This document shows, piece after piece, positions 33,866-41,962 of a DNA stretch of 64,000 bases. The position numbers and the translations under genes were made by a program. Position 1 is the stretch's first letter. Each line of letters starts with the position of its first letter. Source of the DNA: Chelativorans salis (GTDB lineage: Bacteria > Pseudomonadota > Alphaproteobacteria > Rhizobiales > Rhizobiaceae); the NCBI RefSeq assembly GCF_025336525.1, contig NZ_JAOCZP010000001.1, positions 682,001-746,000 of the forward strand. The letters run 5' to 3'. The notes beneath the pieces were generated by a model. That model did not search any database. It saw nothing but the letters and a program-made list of their open reading frames with translations, and was not told the DNA's origin.

Positions 33866-35317
33866 TCAGACCGTCTCGGGAATCGGTAGCTTGCTGTTCA
33901 TCAGGCCGACATGCAGCGCACCGCCAAGGACCGCGCCGATCACCCAGCCGTAGCCAGACAGCTGCGATAGGGCTGGGACCCAGACCGTAGCCACCGAGAA
34001 GATGGCGGGAATGGCGAAGGCGATGATGGCCTTGTGGTTCCAGCCATTGCCGTAGAAGTACGGTCCGGACGGGTCGGACGAGAACATGTCGTCCACTGAA
34101 ACCTTTTTGCGACGAACGATGTAATAGTCAGCAACGAGAATGCCGTAGAGCGGCGCAAGGAAGGCTCCCAGCGTATCGACGAAGCCAGTGATGCCGATAT
34201 TGGAAATTAGCGGAACCCAGAGCGCCCCAATGAAGAAGGCAACGACCGCAGTGATGACGCCACCCATCTTCGCGGAGATCTTTTCCGGATTGAGGTTGGC
34301 GATGTCGTAGGCCGGAGGAATGAAGTTGGCGACGAGGTTGATGCCGACGGTCGCCGCGAAGAAAGTGAGTGCCGCGACCAGCGTGAGCAGAACGTTGTCG
34401 ACCCGGTCGACAATATCGGCGGGATTGACGAGCTTCTCGCCGAACAGCACCACGGTCCCGGCCGTTACGAAGAGCGCAATAAAGGAGAACAACGCCATGG
34501 AGACCGGCAGGCCCCAGAAATTGCCCACCTTCATGGCCGACTCGGTTTTGACGAAACGCGAGAAGTCGCCGAAGTTGATCACCACCGCGGCGAAGTAGGC
34601 GATCATCGTTCCCACGATCGCGAAGAACGCTGCGACCGCCCCACGCGGATCGGTCGCCTCACTGCCCTCGAAGATGGTGCCCAGCGCAGCGAAGATGCCG
34701 TTTCCGGCCTTCCACCAGATGACGATGCAAAGCGCGATCATGACGACATAGACCAAGGGGCCGGCCCAGTTCAGGAATTTCCCCACCCAGTCGATACCAC
34801 GCATGAAGAGAACCACCTGGAACACGCAGACGACCAAGTACGAGAGCCAGCCGACGGCCGTCATACCGAGGAATTCCGTCCCGCCCTGAATGCCGAAGGT
34901 GGTGTTCAACAGCAGTGCCACCGCGGTCGAGGCAAAGTAGGTCTGCACCCCATACCAGAAAATTGCCACGATGCCGCGGACCAGGGCCGGGAAGCGCGCG
35001 CCATAGACTCCCATGCTCACTCTGGCCATGACAGGATAGGGGACCCCGTACTTGACCGATGGTTTACCGGTGAGGTTGACCAGGAACATTACGAAGAAAC
35101 CGGCGACAATGATCGCCCCGAATACCGCCCAGCCATTGAGCCCATAAGTGATGAAGAGCGAGGCGGCCAACGAATACCCGAACAGGCTCTGAATGTCGTT
35201 GTTCCACACGTTAAATATCTCGAAGGCGCCCCATTTGCGTTTCTCCGGCGGTAGCGGGGCCAAGTCGGCATTGTAGAGTGCACCGTCGTGGAGGTGCTCG
35301 TGGGGTGAATTCGCCAT
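33866..35317 (-). CDS. NCS1 family nucleobase/hydantoin-type permease, 483 aa
   Basis: Start at ATG 35317 with GGGAGAGAG. Twelve hydrophobic segments and the NCS1 strings FEIFNVWNNDIQSLFGYSLA (TM1), KYGVPYPVMARVSMGVYGA (TM3 entry), INFGDFSRF, and LNPEKISAKMGG. The end of the family fold reads DYYIVRRKKVSVDDMF. Members import uracil, allantoin, hydantoins or related compounds with sodium or protons in the inner membrane. The substrate is not clear. Divergent from a GntR gene (35439) that very likely regulates it; a terminator follows at 33816-33841. Confidence 0.92.
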   Translation of the reverse strand: MANSPHEHLHDGALYNADLAPLPPEKRKWGAFEIFNVWNNDIQSLFGYSLAASLFITYGLNGWAVFGAIIVAGFFVMFLVNLTGKPSVKYGVPYPVMARVSMGVYGARFPALVRGIVAIFWYGVQTYFASTAVALLLNTTFGIQGGTEFLGMTAVGWLSYLVVCVFQVVLFMRGIDWVGKFLNWAGPLVYVVMIALCIVIWWKAGNGIFAALGTIFEGSEATDPRGAVAAFFAIVGTMIAYFAAVVINFGDFSRFVKTESAMKVGNFWGLPVSMALFSFIALFVTAGTVVLFGEKLVNPADIVDRVDNVLLTLVAALTFFAATVGINLVANFIPPAYDIANLNPEKISAKMGGVITAVVAFFIGALWVPLISNIGITGFVDTLGAFLAPLYGILVADYYIVRRKKVSVDDMFSSDPSGPYFYGNGWNHKAIIAFAIPAIFSVATVWVPALSQLSGYGWVIGAVLGGALHVGLMNSKLPIPETV

Positions 35318-35438
35318 ATCTCTCTCCCATTATTGAATCTTAGGTGCCGCCAAAGGCTCTAAGATGCAAAACAACCGCTGGCATTTCTTGTGACATTTTT
35401 TCTAAAAGGTTACATAGCATCTTTCACCAGCAGTACGT

Positions 35439-36203
35439 GTGAATCAGATGAAACACCTTCCTGAAAAACGCGAAAATGGCAGCCGTCTTGAAAATACAGG
35501 GAAACGCAAAAAGGCGTCGCCGGATCGACTGACCCAAGGGGCCTACAACGCGCTTGTCGACAGGCTGCGCGACGGAGAGCTTTCCAGCGGTGCATTCGTC
35601 ACGGTTCCCGGCCTTGTCGAGATGCTGGGCTTCCCACTTGCAGCGGTACGCGAGGCCGTGAAGCGTGCCGACGCGTTTGGACTCCTGACCGTCATCCCCA
35701 AGCGCGGTGTTATAGTCATGGATGCAGGACCGGAAACCACCCGTGCCTGCCTGAGCCTGCGTGCGTTATTCGATGTCGAAGGCGCAAGGCGGCTTATCAA
35801 GAAAGGGGCAGACCTGCCGCTCAAGGCCCTGCGCGCGGATCATGAAGAAATGCTGGAAAGAGCACAGCGGGAGATGACGCCTGAGCTGCCACGCCAGGCG
35901 ATCCAGACCGATCTGTCGTTGCATGATGCACTGTCGGTTGGTCTCGACACCTGGCTCGAAGCGCGGCTTTATGATGAGAACCGCAACCGCATCGCCATCA
36001 TCCAGAACACCAGGGCGTTCGTGCCCAACCGCATCGTCTCAGCGATGGAAGAGCACTTGGCCATCATAGCCGCATTGGAAGCCCGGGATGGGGAGGCTGT
36101 CGCTGAAGCCATCCGCTTTCACCTCCAAAGTACGCTCCAGTGGTGGGGTGTTCCCGAGCAAGGAACTGGGGCGTCGGGCGTTCGCGAAGATACAGTTCAG
36201 TAG
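35439..36203 (+). CDS. GntR family regulator with FCD-like domain, 254 aa
   Basis: GTG start at 35439, ATG alternative at 35448. The winged helix spans about residues 33-95: LTQGAYNALVDRLRDGELSS, VPGLVEMLGFPLAAVREAVK, then LLTVIPKRGVIV. The C-terminal helices are FCD-like, with LHDALSVGL in place of the common His and a late EHLAIIAALEARDGEAV block. Members sense acids or nucleobase catabolites. Divergent from the NCS1 permease across 121 bases, so it probably controls uptake. Confidence 0.88.
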   Translation: MNQMKHLPEKRENGSRLENTGKRKKASPDRLTQGAYNALVDRLRDGELSSGAFVTVPGLVEMLGFPLAAVREAVKRADAFGLLTVIPKRGVIVMDAGPETTRACLSLRALFDVEGARRLIKKGADLPLKALRADHEEMLERAQREMTPELPRQAIQTDLSLHDALSVGLDTWLEARLYDENRNRIAIIQNTRAFVPNRIVSAMEEHLAIIAALEARDGEAVAEAIRFHLQSTLQWWGVPEQGTGASGVREDTVQ

Positions 36204-36457
36204 TTGCTCCTAACAACCAAGCGTCCAGCCAAAGCACCCGCAGCAAATAGCTATAGAGGATGCGGAGGAGGAGCCACGCGCCGGCAGCGTAAAGCACGGC
36301 AATCCATATGGGATAGGACCGCAACATCTTCGCTGTTGAATGCCCGCGGAGCTACGTCCCACCATGCATTTCGCGCCGACGCCCCGATCTATGCGGCGAG
36401 ACCGACATTTCATGCAGCAGATTGATCACACGACATGAGGTGCGGCGGGTGTGCCGT

Positions 36458-37324
36458 TCAGGGCCAGGCCGCGAAAGAGTGGCTGCTATGTGAACGCAGC
36501 GCCGAAAGCTGGCGGTGTTTGTTGGGCGAGCGGCCGGTCTGGCGCTTGAAGAAGCGGCTGAAATAGGCTGGGTCGTGAAATCCCAGCGTCGCGGCAATCT
36601 CGGCAATAGGAAGGCTGCTGCCGTCGAGCAGACTGACCGCCTCCTGGGTCAACCGCGCATGTATGATCGCCAGTGGTGAGCAGCCCGCCACGCGCCTAAC
36701 CATCGCGTTGAGGCGCTCCGTGGTAACGCCAATCTCCTGTGCGAAGCGCGCGATCGTCCAGTGGTCGCGCAGATGCAGTTCCAGCGCGTGGAGGAAGCGG
36801 TGCATGATCGTACGCGGCAGAGGCTGCACCTCGCGCATAACCGGACCTGAAAGCCGCCAGGCGCCGATCAGCAACAGCGCCAGCCGATGCCGCACGGCGT
36901 CCTCCATCCCGGGACAATCCTGCATGCGCTCATCCAGAACAGCCTCCGCGTCGTCCGCAAGGCGCCGCGCCTGTTGCGGCTCGAGCTTCGCAAAAAGGAG
37001 CGGCCGCGACAGCGCCTCGCGGATTGCACGCGCGTTCGGGCCCATGCCGACTGCCCGTGCGAAGCTGATCTCGGACATGGACAAGGAGACCCCGCGGGAG
37101 CCCGCATTCGCCTGCAGGCTGCTGCCACGCCTGGCTTGGAGCCAGATCAGGCACGGCGCGGCGAAAGGCACCTCCCCATCGGCGCTGCGCACGGACCCGC
37201 CGCCTGAGAGGAAAATGAAGCAGCGATAGCCGGACTCGGAAAAGATCCACTCGCCGTTCGTGAGCTCGCCCCTGAGAAGCTGGACCTCCGGATCGGGTGG
37301 TGGCCTCTGCCACTGGTTCACCAT
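36458..37324 (-). CDS. AraC family transcriptional regulator, 288 aa
   Basis: GGGAGGGG precedes the ATG at 37324. An N-terminal cupin-like sensing domain is followed from about residue 175 by two helix-turn-helix units: LELHLRDHWTIARFAQEIGV and IAEIAATLGFHDPAYFSRFF, ending in the conserved KRQTGRSPNKHRQ. It is divergent from the cupin dioxygenase at 37647, which is its best target candidate. The gap 36204-36457 downstream shows only a hydrophobic shadow frame. Confidence 0.9.
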   Translation of the reverse strand: MVNQWQRPPPDPEVQLLRGELTNGEWIFSESGYRCFIFLSGGGSVRSADGEVPFAAPCLIWLQARRGSSLQANAGSRGVSLSMSEISFARAVGMGPNARAIREALSRPLLFAKLEPQQARRLADDAEAVLDERMQDCPGMEDAVRHRLALLLIGAWRLSGPVMREVQPLPRTIMHRFLHALELHLRDHWTIARFAQEIGVTTERLNAMVRRVAGCSPLAIIHARLTQEAVSLLDGSSLPIAEIAATLGFHDPAYFSRFFKRQTGRSPNKHRQLSALRSHSSHSFAAWP

Positions 37325-37646
37325 CGTTCCCCTCCCCTTTCAAACCCAATCATGAAATGTGCAAAAAAACGCCGATAATGTCTATTTTTACTCTCAGGCC
37401 GCTGTCTTAGCCTCGCGCTGAACTGGTATGCACTGAGAAAGATCGCATGTCGGATAGCAGGTGACCACCAGGATCACCGGAGGGGAGATGCGCAACCAGA
37501 CCGCGCTCGTACGCAAGGCAAGGCTTCCGAGACTACGAGCTGTGTATTCCCGAGCAGGCGGCGGAGATCGCCGGCTGGGCACACCGGCATAGCACGGCCT
37601 TGCGCTTCTGGATGTGAGAGTCCGACCGCAAAAGGAGGAAAGCCCG
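37325..37646. other. Divergent promoter region with a possible gene tail
   Basis: Region between the AraC gene and the dioxygenase. One open tail on the plus strand (about 37529-37618) reads RDYELCIPEQAAEIAGWAHR and then STALRFWM and a stop. It looks like a real protein end but I cannot name the family, and no start exists in frame. Confidence 0.3.
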
Positions 37647-38180
37647 ATGCCCGAAGCCCCTGCGAGCGAATTCTGGCGCGACCTAAAGCCGATCGAGCAG
37701 GTGTTCCAGCGCGACGCAAAGCCTGAGGTCTATCTTGCCGACGCGCCGACGGAAGACGAGCGCTACTACGTACCCTTCACCGAAACGGTGTCCTCGCGCC
37801 CGCTCTGGATCTCGCCCGCGCAGAACAGGTGGTGCGATATCCTGATGGCAAAGAAGGCCGGGTTGGTGAACCGCCACTACCACCCGCACGAGGTATTCGC
37901 CTATACGATCTCCGGCAAGTGGGGCTATCTCGAGCATGACTGGACGGCGACGGCCGGCGATTTCGTGTACGAGACGCCGGGCGAAGGCCACACGCTGGTG
38001 GCCTATGACCATCCCGAGCCGATGAAGGTGTTCTTTCAGGTGAAAGGACCGCTCATCTGGCTGGACGAGAATGGCGAGCCGGACGGCTATTTCGACGTCC
38101 ACCATTACATCGAGATGTGTCGCAGCCACTATGAGAAGGTGGGGATCGGCGCGGACTACGTGGAGGCGCTGTTCCGGTAG
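37647..38180 (+). CDS. Cupin dioxygenase, 2,4'-dihydroxyacetophenone dioxygenase-like, 177 aa
   Basis: AAAAGGAGGAAAG precedes the ATG at 37647. Single cupin domain with metal ligands in RHYHPHEVFAYTISGKWGYL (His pair and Glu) and the second motif ETPGEGHTLVAYDHPEP. The tail GYFDVHHYIEMCRSHYEKVG also fits the family. DAD-type enzymes use iron and O2 to cleave 2,4'-dihydroxyacetophenone into 4-hydroxybenzoate and formate. Followed by an SDR (broken) and an aldehyde dehydrogenase on the other strand, all suited to aromatic breakdown. Confidence 0.82.
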   Translation: MPEAPASEFWRDLKPIEQVFQRDAKPEVYLADAPTEDERYYVPFTETVSSRPLWISPAQNRWCDILMAKKAGLVNRHYHPHEVFAYTISGKWGYLEHDWTATAGDFVYETPGEGHTLVAYDHPEPMKVFFQVKGPLIWLDENGEPDGYFDVHHYIEMCRSHYEKVGIGADYVEALFR

Positions 38181-38188
38181 CCGCGGCC

Positions 38189-38949
38189 TCACACACTCAT
38201 GCTGCCGTCCACCATTAGCGTGGCGCCGGTGGTGAAGCTCGACTCCTCCGAGGCGAGATAGAGCACGGAGCGGGCGATCTCGTCGGGCCTGCCGTGGCGG
38301 CCGAGTGGGATGAGGCGGTTGAAGAACTCCGTCCCGTCCACGCCCAGCGCCTCGCCCAGCCCTTCCTCCACGGCGGACTGGAAGCCATTGTCGACCGGTC
38401 CCGGATGGATGGTGTTGACGCGGATGCGGCGCGGCGCGAGCTCCTTGGCAAGGCAGCGCATCAGCCCCACCTGCGCGTGCTTGGGGGTGATGTAGGCGTA
38501 GACGCCGGCGTCTCCCCTTACCCCGGCCACGCTCGAGGTGATAACGATGGCGCCGCCGTCTCGCATGTGCGGAACCGTATGTTTGGCGGCAAGGTACGCA
38601 CCGTGCACATGCACCGCCATCACCGCTTCGAACACATCGTCGGGATAAACGACAATCGGGCGGACTGTCCCGAAATTGCCGGCGTTCGAGAAGAGGACGT
38701 CGATGGGACCGAAAGCCTCGACCGCCTTGCCGACATAGGCCGCGGTGCTGGCCGCGGCCTATACGTCGGCCGCCACCCAGGCCAACCGCTCGGCCTCTTC
38801 AAGCTCGCCCGACACGCGCTCGAGCGCCTCTGCATCCCGATCTACCAGAAGCACCCGCGCGCCCTCTTCAAGGAAGAGACGCGCAGTCGCGCTGCCGATG
38901 CTTCCGGCACCTCCGGTGACGATGCAGGTTTTGTCCTGAAGCCGCCCAT
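38189..38949 (-). pseudogene. SDR oxidoreductase with a start-region frameshift and an internal stop
   Basis: Read through, the product is a normal SDR: LQDKTCIVTGGAGSIGSATA, VLLVDRD, FSNAGNFG, then IVITSSVAGVRGDAGVYAYI in the catalytic area and IRVNTIHPGPV. The active-site tyrosine segment (VYAYITPKHA) fits. Two lesions are seen: the only ATG in place (38949) is one base out of frame with the body, and a TAG at 38761-38759 interrupts the frame after WVAADV. An internal frame of 148 codons starts at 38635, but it lacks the cofactor site. It lies just behind the aldehyde dehydrogenase gene, likely once one operon. Confidence 0.75.
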
Positions 38950-38956
38950 CTCGGCC

Positions 38957-40408
38957 TCAGAACGGATAGTGCATCGGACCGTCCTGGATCGTCATCCAGC
39001 GCAGTTCGGTGAACTCGTGAATTCCGGCGCTGCCGCCGAAGCGACCCCAGCCAGAGGCCTTCACGCCGCCGAAGGGCATCTGCGCCTCGTCGTGCACCGT
39101 CGGTCCGTTGATATGGCAGATGCCGGACTGGATGCGGCGCGCGACAGACATGGCACGGTTCGTGTCGCGGCCGAAGACGGCGGCGGACAGGCCGTAATCG
39201 GTGTCGTTCGCCACCCGCACGGCCTCCTCCACGCTGCCGACGCGGATGACCGCCACCACCGGACCGAAGGTCTCCTCCGAATAGACGCGCATGGATGGCG
39301 TCACCTTGTCGAGGACGGTGGCCTGGATGATCGTCCCGTCCACGCCGCCGCCGGCCGCCAGAATTGCGCCCTTAGAGACGGCATCGTTGATGAGCTGGGC
39401 GATCCGTTCGGCCGCTGCCGGCTCCACGACACCGCCGAGCGGTGCGTTGCCCTGACGCGGGTCGGCGGCCTTCAGCGTTTTCGCCTTCGCCGCGAGCGCC
39501 CCCACGAACTCGTCGGCGATCGTCTCGTCAACGACGATGCGATCCGTCGACATGCAGATCTGGCCCTGATTCATGAAGGAGCCGAAGGCAGCGGCGGCCA
39601 CGGCCGCCTCGAGGTCGGCGTCTTCGAGGACGACGAGCGGCGCCTTGCCACCAAGCTCCATCAGGGCTGGCTTCAGATGCCGCCCGGCCAGCTCCGCAAT
39701 GATGCGGCCCACGCGAGTTGAGCCGGTGAAGTTGACGCGACGGACGGCGGGCTGCGCGATCAGCGTCTCGACGACTTCGGCGGCATCCTCCGGCGCATTG
39801 GAAACGGCGTTAAGCACACCCCTGGGTAATCCCGCCTCGTTGAGCGCCTGCACGATGAGGGCGTGCGTGCGCGGGCACATCTCCGATGTCTTCATCACCA
39901 CCGTGTTGCCGCAGGCGAGCGGCGTGGCAAGTGAGCGTACGCCGAGGATGATTGGCGCGTTCCACGGGGCGATCGACAGCACCACACCAGCGGGCTGGCG
40001 GATCGCCATGGCAAGCGATCCCGGCCGGTTGGAGGGGATGATCTCGCCCCTGATCTGCGTGGTGATCGCCGCCGCCTCGCGCAGCATGTCCGCAGCAAGA
40101 CCGACATTAAACAGCGCCCACCCGGCAGTGGCGCCGATTTCCGCGACCATCGCCGCCACGAAATCGTCCGCCTTCGCCTGTAGCCGGTCTGCCGCCTCTA
40201 TAAGGATAGCACGGCGCTCGCCGGGGGAGCTCTGCGACCAGGCCGGGAATACGGCTGCCGCCGCGTCCACTGCCGCTACGGCATCGTCCACGCTCGCCGC
40301 CGCTGCACGCGTGGCGACGTCGCCCGTCACAGGGTTGTGGCGCTCGAAAATGCGGCCGTCGGAGGCAGAGCGTTCTTCGCTGTCGATCGTCAATCCAAGC
40401 ACTTCCAT
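38957..40408 (-). CDS. Aldehyde dehydrogenase (vanillin/salicylaldehyde dehydrogenase-like), 483 aa
   Basis: I prefer ATG 40408 (MEVLGLTIDS), which has GGAG six bases upstream; 40420 is possible. NAD-dependent ALDH with IAPWNAPIILGVRSLATPLA, NFTGSTRVG, LMELGGKAPLVV (general base Glu) and NQGQICMSTDR with the catalytic Cys. The C-terminus has EETFGPVVAVIRV and MPFGGVKASGWGRFGG. Aromatic aldehyde substrates are likely from the sequence type and the dioxygenase neighbour. It directly follows a truncated livF gene, so it once was the last part of a branched-chain/aromatic transport operon. Confidence 0.92.
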   Translation of the reverse strand: MEVLGLTIDSEERSASDGRIFERHNPVTGDVATRAAAASVDDAVAAVDAAAAVFPAWSQSSPGERRAILIEAADRLQAKADDFVAAMVAEIGATAGWALFNVGLAADMLREAAAITTQIRGEIIPSNRPGSLAMAIRQPAGVVLSIAPWNAPIILGVRSLATPLACGNTVVMKTSEMCPRTHALIVQALNEAGLPRGVLNAVSNAPEDAAEVVETLIAQPAVRRVNFTGSTRVGRIIAELAGRHLKPALMELGGKAPLVVLEDADLEAAVAAAAFGSFMNQGQICMSTDRIVVDETIADEFVGALAAKAKTLKAADPRQGNAPLGGVVEPAAAERIAQLINDAVSKGAILAAGGGVDGTIIQATVLDKVTPSMRVYSEETFGPVVAVIRVGSVEEAVRVANDTDYGLSAAVFGRDTNRAMSVARRIQSGICHINGPTVHDEAQMPFGGVKASGWGRFGGSAGIHEFTELRWMTIQDGPMHYPF

Positions 40409-40422
40409 CGTTATCTCCATGT

Positions 40423-40658
40423 TCAGGCGTCCGCAGCTATTCCGAGGAAGGCGTGCTGGACAACGGGATCATCCTTAAGAGCGGCGGCATCGCCCTTGCC
40501 TCGATCACGTAGCCGCGGTCGGCGAGGCTCCGGCTCTTACGCACATTCTGTTCGACGATCAGCAGCGACACGCCGGCGTGCCGGATCCGCGCGAGCGCCG
40601 AAAACAGCTCCCCGACCATTACGGGGGCGAGCCCGAGGCTCGGCTCGTCAAGCATCAG
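40423..40658 (-). pseudogene. LivF-like ABC ATPase, C-terminal fragment with frameshift
   Basis: Starts abruptly at the Walker B region (LMLDEPSLGLAPVMVGELFS), goes on with GVSLLIVEQNVRKS and ADRGYVIEA, then shifts frame to GDAAALKDDPVVQHAFLGIA with a stop at 40423. The Walker A, signature motif and everything upstream are gone, cut at about 40658. The remnant sits in front of the aldehyde dehydrogenase gene, as in operons with branched-chain-type aromatic uptake systems. Confidence 0.75.
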
Positions 40659-40800
40659 GCTAGCACGCTCACTTCCCAGCGGAATGGAAGCTTTCGTTGA
40701 AGAATTGTACTTTTCACGGGGAAAAGGGGGTCAAGTCAAGCGAACCAGCCACTTGGGTTCCCAGGCAGCCTCGTGAGATCTCGGTAGGTGAACACTCTCG

Positions 40801-40875
40801 CCCGGATTGCCACCGCGTCTCGCCGAGATGTTCAATCAGAACCCTCACCTTGCGGGAGGGTAACGCACCCCGGCG
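40801..40875 (-). pseudogene. LysR regulator tail fragment
   Basis: Within a minus-strand frame, RGALPSRKVRVLIEHLGE matches the LysR C-terminal end, close to the remnant at 33448-33616 (FPSRKVRVLIDIL). No other part of the gene remains. It sits between the livF stump and the broken aldehyde dehydrogenase. Confidence 0.5.
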
Positions 40876-40909
40876 GACGCACGACGTGCCGTAACGGGGC
40901 CCAGTTACG

Positions 40910-41409
40910 TCAGTCCGAACGAACATAGGCCGTCTTTACTATTGGTGAAGAACTCGGCGGCGTAGCGGCCCTGCTCGCGCGGGCCGTAGCTGGAAGCCTT
41001 GCGGCCACCGAAAGGCACGTGAAAATCGACGCCCGCCGTCGGCAGGTAGACCATTGCCATCCCGGCTTACGAATTGCGTTTGAAATGGACTGCGTCTGGC
41101 AGGCGCGAACCGTCTCGGCGATGCCTTCGGCAATTGTCTTGCCCTCTTGGCGAGAGAGGAGGCGGCCGAGTTCATCTTGCACGCCATGATCTCGTCGGCC
41201 GCGCGGCGCAGGATGTCGTGGCGCTCCAGCAAACCGAAAACGCGACCACGCCGGGAAGACGTACTTCGCCGCCGCGACCGCCGCCTGCGCGTCGGTCTCC
41301 GTGCCGCGGGCATAGTGACCAATCATGTCGGTATTGGAAGGATTCACGTTGGAACCGGCTCCCCGCCGGTCCACTCGCCATCGATCAGATTGCGGTGCAG
41401 CTCGCGCAT
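40910..41409 (-). pseudogene. Aldehyde dehydrogenase remnant (ketoglutarate-semialdehyde type), internally deleted
   Basis: The start MRELHRNLIDGEWTGGEPVP (ATG 41409, GGGAG upstream) is followed in shifted frames by IGHYARGTETDAQAAVAAA, FPAWSRF, LLERHDILRRAADEIMA and EGKTIAEGIAETVRAC. It then jumps to the C-terminal block VDFHVPFGGRKASSYGPREQ, GRYAAEFFTN and a stop. About 300 central residues, including the active-site Cys, are missing, and several frameshifts are present. The C-terminal string is typical of alpha-ketoglutaric semialdehyde dehydrogenases. Confidence 0.75.
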
Positions 41410-41480
41410 GGACATATCTCCCATTTGGGGACCACCGCCTTCCCCATAGGGAGAGAACCCAACCTAGGGCTTGTTGGGAT

Positions 41481-41775
41481 TCATCTGGAGTTGAAGAGGG
41501 CCGAGCAGAGATAGATCAAGCTCTCGAAGCTTTTGTCTGTTTTGCAGGCTCTCATGGCGATGCGTTTAAACGCTTTGAGTTTGCAGAAGACGTTGTCGAT
41601 GAGGTGGCGCCACTTGTAGACTTCGGCGTCTATGGCGAGTGGCTTCAGTCTCTGTGGGCGCTGAGAGTTGACGATGCCAGCGCCCCGCTCGTTCAAGTCA
41701 GCGATGATCCAGTTGGAATCGAATGCCTTGTCGGCGATCAGGGTGCCGAACTCGATGCCTTCGCGGCGCCCGCAT
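41481..41775 (-). mobile_element. IS5-family transposase fragment (C-terminal part)
   Basis: Reads FGTLIADKAFDSNWIIADLN, then KPLAIDAEVYKWRHLIDNVF and CKLKAFKRIAMRACKTDKSF, ending ALFNSR. This is the C-terminal catalytic part of IS5-type transposases with the conserved Y-K-W-R-H-L-(I/V)-E-N-F-F-type helix. The N-terminal part and the inverted repeats are not seen. It closes the block of broken genes at 38-42 kb and may have caused part of the deletions. Confidence 0.75.
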
Positions 41776-41962
41776 CGTGATCGTCACCTACAGCGCAGGG
41801 GTATCGGACAGCGAAGAATTGCTTAATATTGCCAGGGCCGCCGCGGGCCAATGAACAAGAACACCCCCGGACGCTGTCGGGGGCCAGGCGCTAACTCTCG
41901 GTTTGTCGGAGGTGGTGGCGGTTAAAGTCGGTTGGAACGCATCGTCCGGAGCGTGGCGGGAA

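Noticed and set aside
36064-36327. Hydrophobic 87-codon frame on the minus strand (IWIAVLYAAGAWLLLRILYS)
   Set aside because: It overlaps the GntR gene by 140 bases and lacks a ribosome binding site; perhaps a remnant, but not supportable.
37492-37593. 33-codon frame starting MRNQTALVRKARL with a good ribosome binding site
   Set aside because: Basic, random-like product and a better protein-like tail in another frame at the same place.
41778-41854. Plus-strand tail RIVIVTYSAGVSDSEELLNI ending at a stop
   Set aside because: Looks protein-like but has no start and no recognisable family; too short to call.
41864-41885. Stem CCCCCG/CGGGGG before the NADH dehydrogenase gene
   Set aside because: No T-run follows on either strand, so it is not a clear terminator.
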